The translations under genes and the position numbers were made by a program. Below the pieces are notes generated by a model. It was given only the letters and a program-made list of their open reading frames with translations. It was not told where the DNA came from and searched no databases. This document shows positions 30,947-33,533 of a stretch of DNA of 33,533 nt, one piece after another; position 1 is the first letter of the stretch; every line of letters starts with the position of its first letter. The DNA lies in NCBI RefSeq assembly GCF_000337515.1, contig NZ_AOIQ01000005.1, positions 1 through 33,533 of the forward strand. Reading direction: 5' to 3'. Source of the stretch: Halovivax asiaticus JCM 14624 (GTDB lineage Archaea > Halobacteriota > Halobacteria > Halobacteriales > Natrialbaceae).

Positions 30947-31924
30947 TTAGGAAAGCGAAAGGCCACGAATCTCGACTGAGGCGCCGTCCTCGACGTGGCC
31001 GACGACCGAGCCGTCGGTTTCCGCGGCGAGTTCGGCCGCCTGCTCGGACGGCAGCGCGAGCACGAAGCCGGTACCCATGTTGAACGTCCGGTGCATCTCC
31101 GCGTCGGAAACCGCCCCTTCAGCCTGGACGAAGTCGAAGACCGGCTGTGCAGGGAGCGGATCGTCGACGACGTACTGCCGATCGCCCATCCTGAGGAGGT
31201 TCGTCCACCCGCCGCCCGTGACATGTGCGGCGGCGGAAACGTTGTAATGGTGAATATACTCCAGAATATCGGTGTAGATCCGTGTCGGTCGAAGCAGTTC
31301 CTCGCCGATAGTCCGGTCGGGAATCGGCGGAAAGTCGTCGGTGTACTCGTGGTCGCGCGTGACGGCTTCCCGGGCGAGCGTGAGCCCGTTCGAGTGGATT
31401 CCGTTGGAGGGAAAGCCGACGAGGGCGTCGCCGACGGCTGCCTCGCCGTCCAGCACCTCGGCCTTCTCGGCGAGGCCGGCACAGGTGCCGGCGAGGTCGA
31501 AGCCGTCGATGACCTCGGGCATGACCGCCGTCTCGCCGCCCAACAGCGTGAGATCGGCCCGTTCGAGGCCGACGGCGAGGCCCTCACCGATCTCGTTCGT
31601 CAGCGCTTCGTCGGGGTTGTCGACCGCCAGATAGTCGACGAACGCGACCGGTTCGACGCCCGCCGCGACGAGATCGTTCGCGTTCATCGCGATGCAGTCG
31701 ATTCCGATGGTCGAGTAGTCGTCGACGGCCTCCGCGACCATCAACTTCGTCCCGACGCCGTCCGTCGCCAGTGCGAGATATCGATCGCCGATGTCGAGCA
31801 GTCCGGCGTACTCCGTCGTCAGGTCGCTGCCGAACGCCTCGAGGAGCGCTGCTGTCGCGTCCTCGCTCGCCTCGATGTCCACCCCCGTCTCCGCGTAGGT
31901 GAGTCCCGTCTCGTCGTCGTTCAT
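30947..31924 (-). CDS. purM: Phosphoribosylformylglycinamidine cyclo-ligase (AIR synthetase)
   Basis: This catalyses the ATP-dependent closure of FGAM to aminoimidazole ribotide in purine synthesis. The 325-residue protein starts MNDDETGLTYAETGVDIEAS and has DGVGTKLMVAEAV, CIAMNANDLVAAGVEPVAF, LLGGETAVMPEVI, FPSNGIHSNGLTLAREAV, HVTGGGWTNLLRM and MGTGFVLALPSE. These are the PurM/AIRS landmarks, including the ATP-binding glycines. I used ATG 31924; the frame continues upstream to 32590 but is Arg-rich and antisense-like over the protease gene. It lies 92 bp after the M50 gene in the same direction and may have its own promoter. Confidence 0.96.
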   Translation of the reverse strand: MNDDETGLTYAETGVDIEASEDATAALLEAFGSDLTTEYAGLLDIGDRYLALATDGVGTKLMVAEAVDDYSTIGIDCIAMNANDLVAAGVEPVAFVDYLAVDNPDEALTNEIGEGLAVGLERADLTLLGGETAVMPEVIDGFDLAGTCAGLAEKAEVLDGEAAVGDALVGFPSNGIHSNGLTLAREAVTRDHEYTDDFPPIPDRTIGEELLRPTRIYTDILEYIHHYNVSAAAHVTGGGWTNLLRMGDRQYVVDDPLPAQPVFDFVQAEGAVSDAEMHRTFNMGTGFVLALPSEQAAELAAETDGSVVGHVEDGASVEIRGLSLS

Positions 31925-32016
31925 ACTGGATCGAGTGCCGGGTGGCGGCAAAAGACCACCGGTCCGCGCCGCGATGGCCGATCCGGACGGAGTACGCCTG
32001 TTGTCGGGGAACCGGA

Positions 32017-32655
32017 TCAGATACCGACGACGAACATGATGTACAGCGCCGCGAGCAGGCTCGGAACGAAGACGAGGACGAACACGCTCGTGTTCCAGCG
32101 CTTCACCGTCGCGCCGTCGAGGGGCCCCCACGGGATCATGTTGAACGCCGCGAGGAAGAGGTTGATCCAGAGGCCGAGCTGGCCGATCTCGCGGACGATC
32201 CCGGGTGCGCCGACCGTGTCGTGGACGAGTATCAAGGTGAAGAAGACCGCAGCGAGTGCCTGGTTCGTCAGCGGCCCGGCGAGGGCGATGAGACCGTTCT
32301 GTCGGGCTGTCAGTCGGCCGCGGTGATAGACGGCCCCCGGTGCGGCGAACAGGAAGCCGACCATCGCGCTTAACAACGCGATGAACAGCATACTGTAGTC
32401 GGCTTTGAAGACGGCGATCTGGTCGAACCGGATCGCGACGATCTTGTGGGCCAGTTCGTGACTCAGGAAGCCGACCCCCACCGTTACCACGCTCAGGCCG
32501 GTCATCCGGACGAGTTCGGTCGGATCGATCCCTCCGACTGCCGGTTCCCGGGACAACAGGAGGGCGAACGCGACGCTCAGGACGATCCACGCAGCCGCGA
32601 GATCCAGGAGTTCCCGCGTGCTGAACGAGAGGGTCGACCGCTGGGCGTAACTCAT
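32017..32655 (-). CDS. Site-2-type membrane metalloprotease (peptidase M50)
   Basis: The 212-residue integral membrane protein has about six hydrophobic segments. The zinc motif HELAHK (His66, Glu67, His70) sits in one of them, and the second signature NMIPWGPLDG (Asn172 to Asp180) supplies the third metal ligand, as in M50 proteases. It probably cuts transmembrane substrates within the lipid bilayer. There is no PDZ or CBS domain. Its start overlaps the TraB-family stop by 4 bp (ATGA), so the two are translationally coupled. The substrate is unknown. Confidence 0.92.
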   Translation of the reverse strand: MSYAQRSTLSFSTRELLDLAAAWIVLSVAFALLLSREPAVGGIDPTELVRMTGLSVVTVGVGFLSHELAHKIVAIRFDQIAVFKADYSMLFIALLSAMVGFLFAAPGAVYHRGRLTARQNGLIALAGPLTNQALAAVFFTLILVHDTVGAPGIVREIGQLGLWINLFLAAFNMIPWGPLDGATVKRWNTSVFVLVFVPSLLAALYIMFVVGI

Positions 32656-33516
32656 TCGAACAGCCCCACGATCGTTTCGAGACTATTGCCGGCGCCGTCC
32701 ATCAGCTGGGCGAGTAGTTCACTGACACCGCCGATTTCCCCGCCGAACCACGGAATCACGGCGATGATGAAAAGGGCCGAGGCGATCATGCTGCCGACGT
32801 TCGTCAGCGCGACGATGACGATCAACCGGAACAGTTCGACGTCTAGCATCTCGTCGAACAGTTCACCGATCGGGCGTTCGGTGTCGTCTAACAGGTCGTT
32901 CAGCACGCCGATGTCGCTGACGTTGACGGGCCGGTGACGAAGCTCCATGTAGCCGGCAAACCAGCCGGGTGCGAGCAGCGGATTGATGCTCGTCAACCAG
33001 GCGACGCCACCACCGACCGCTGCACTGCTGAGACGGGCGCCAGCCAGCCGCGCGAGTGAGAATGCGAAGATTCCGTTGACGAAGAACCAGGCGAGAAAGA
33101 GCTTCAGAAGGAGGACGTTCTCCACGCCGGCCATGAGGAGCAAGCCGAAGAACGCGACGAAGCCGATCATCATCAGGTAGCCGACGACCTTGGCGATCGA
33201 GAAGCGCCGGCCCGATGTCGTCCCGGTAATCGACTCGATCGGGGGAAGGGAGGCCGGATTGTCCAGGTACTGTTCGATACCCGCGCGGTGGCCAGCACCG
33301 ACGACGGCCACGACGTGATAGCCTTCGTTGCGAAGCGCGTGCAGGCGGTTCGCGATGAACGCGTCGCGCTCGTCGATCAACGCTTCGGCACCACCAGGAC
33401 TGAAGCGACGGAACTCCTCCATCATCGCCGTGACCACGTCACCGTCGGTGAGCTGATCGATATCGAAGTCGTCGAAGTCCTCGACTTGCTCGTTAGACGG
33501 GGCAAGGAGGCTACCG
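32652..33516 (-). CDS. TraB/PrgY-family membrane protein, N-terminus missing at contig end
   Basis: About 288 genuine residues remain. The soluble part contains ALIDERDAFIANRLHALRNEG and VVAVVGAGHRAGIEQYL, which are hallmarks of the TraB/PrgY family (related to pheromone-shutdown and GumN/TraB-like predicted metalloenzymes). Four or so hydrophobic segments follow (for example VVGYLMMIGFVAFFGLLLM and IVIVALTNVGSMIASALF). The typical N-terminal part of the family (with a GxxH-type motif) is beyond the contig. The apparent start MCIRDS at the window edge comes from adapter sequence and is not biological; native coding begins at 33516. It is coupled to the M50 gene by a 4-bp overlap. Confidence 0.9.
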
Positions 33517-33533
33517 CTGTCTCTTATACACAT
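33517..33533. other. Tn5/Nextera mosaic-end adapter remnant
   Basis: The last 17 bases read CTGTCTCTTATACACAT, which are the first 17 of the 19 bases of the Tn5 mosaic end (reverse complement orientation). This is sequencing-library sequence left at the contig end. On the minus strand it encodes MCIRD plus the first bases of a Ser codon, a known false N-terminus. Confidence 0.95.

Noticed and set aside
30995..32326. Plus-strand frame of 443 codons
   Set aside because: It is antisense to purM and the M50 gene, both strongly supported. The composition is that of a GC-rich shadow frame.

Overview
The window is a 33.5 kb piece of a halophilic archaeon (class Halobacteria). The signs are high GC with strongly acidic predicted proteins, a Thr-type proteasome beta subunit, two regulators with the bacterio-opsin-activator type C-terminal HTH (HTH_10), an eIF-2B-family protein, a UPF0212 protein, an MTH865 protein and DpsA. 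Many genes have archaeal TATA boxes about 25-35 bp in front of the start codon, as in leaderless haloarchaeal transcripts. I cannot name a genus from sequence alone. The left end cuts an eIF-2B-family gene. The right end carries 17 bases matching the Tn5/Nextera mosaic end, so the last gene is broken by library adapter and not by biology.

Layout. 1-3.4 kb (+): the 3' part of an eIF-2B/R15P-isomerase-like gene, a DUF389 membrane protein and a Gfo/Idh/MocA dehydrogenase. 3.5-6.1 kb: proteasome beta (-), a small membrane protein (-), UPF0212 (+) and an HTH-CBS regulator (+). 6.1-10.6 kb (-): two HTH_10 regulators, one short and one giant multi-PAS/GAF protein. 10.9-13.8 kb (+): a small zinc-ribbon protein, then otsA-otsB for trehalose synthesis. 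14.0-17.3 kb: a PhiH1-repressor-like winged helix (+), a two-gene unit ending in a probable exported metzincin protease (-), a 50-residue zinc-ribbon protein (+), an MTH865 protein (-) and a membrane protein (-). 17.4-22.3 kb (-): cobyric acid synthase (cbiP), an ABC-2-type exporter pair and a cob(I)alamin adenosyltransferase. 22.4-25.5 kb (-): a zinc/manganese-type ABC uptake operon ordered znuA-znuC-znuB. 25.6-28.1 kb (-): a YbaK/ProX-type deacylase, and thiE-thiM followed by an unknown gene. 28.4-30.9 kb: dpsA (+), a 53-residue protein (-), a macro-domain protein (+) and a methyltransferase (+). 30.9 kb to the end (-): purM, a site-2-type protease and a TraB-family membrane protein.

Themes. 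Several units concern metals and cofactors: metal uptake with a His-rich binding protein, iron storage by DpsA, cobalamin assembly and adenosylation, and thiamine salvage. Others concern stress and protein turnover: the proteasome, two membrane or exported metalloproteases, TraB and trehalose. I saw no CRISPR array, transposase, phage module, rRNA or tRNA. I did not find a clear new defence or mobile system. The least explained items are the exported metzincin with its unknown partner, the unknown gene tied to thiEM, the inverted repeats at the dpsA and znuA promoters, and the palindrome between the two HTH_10 genes.
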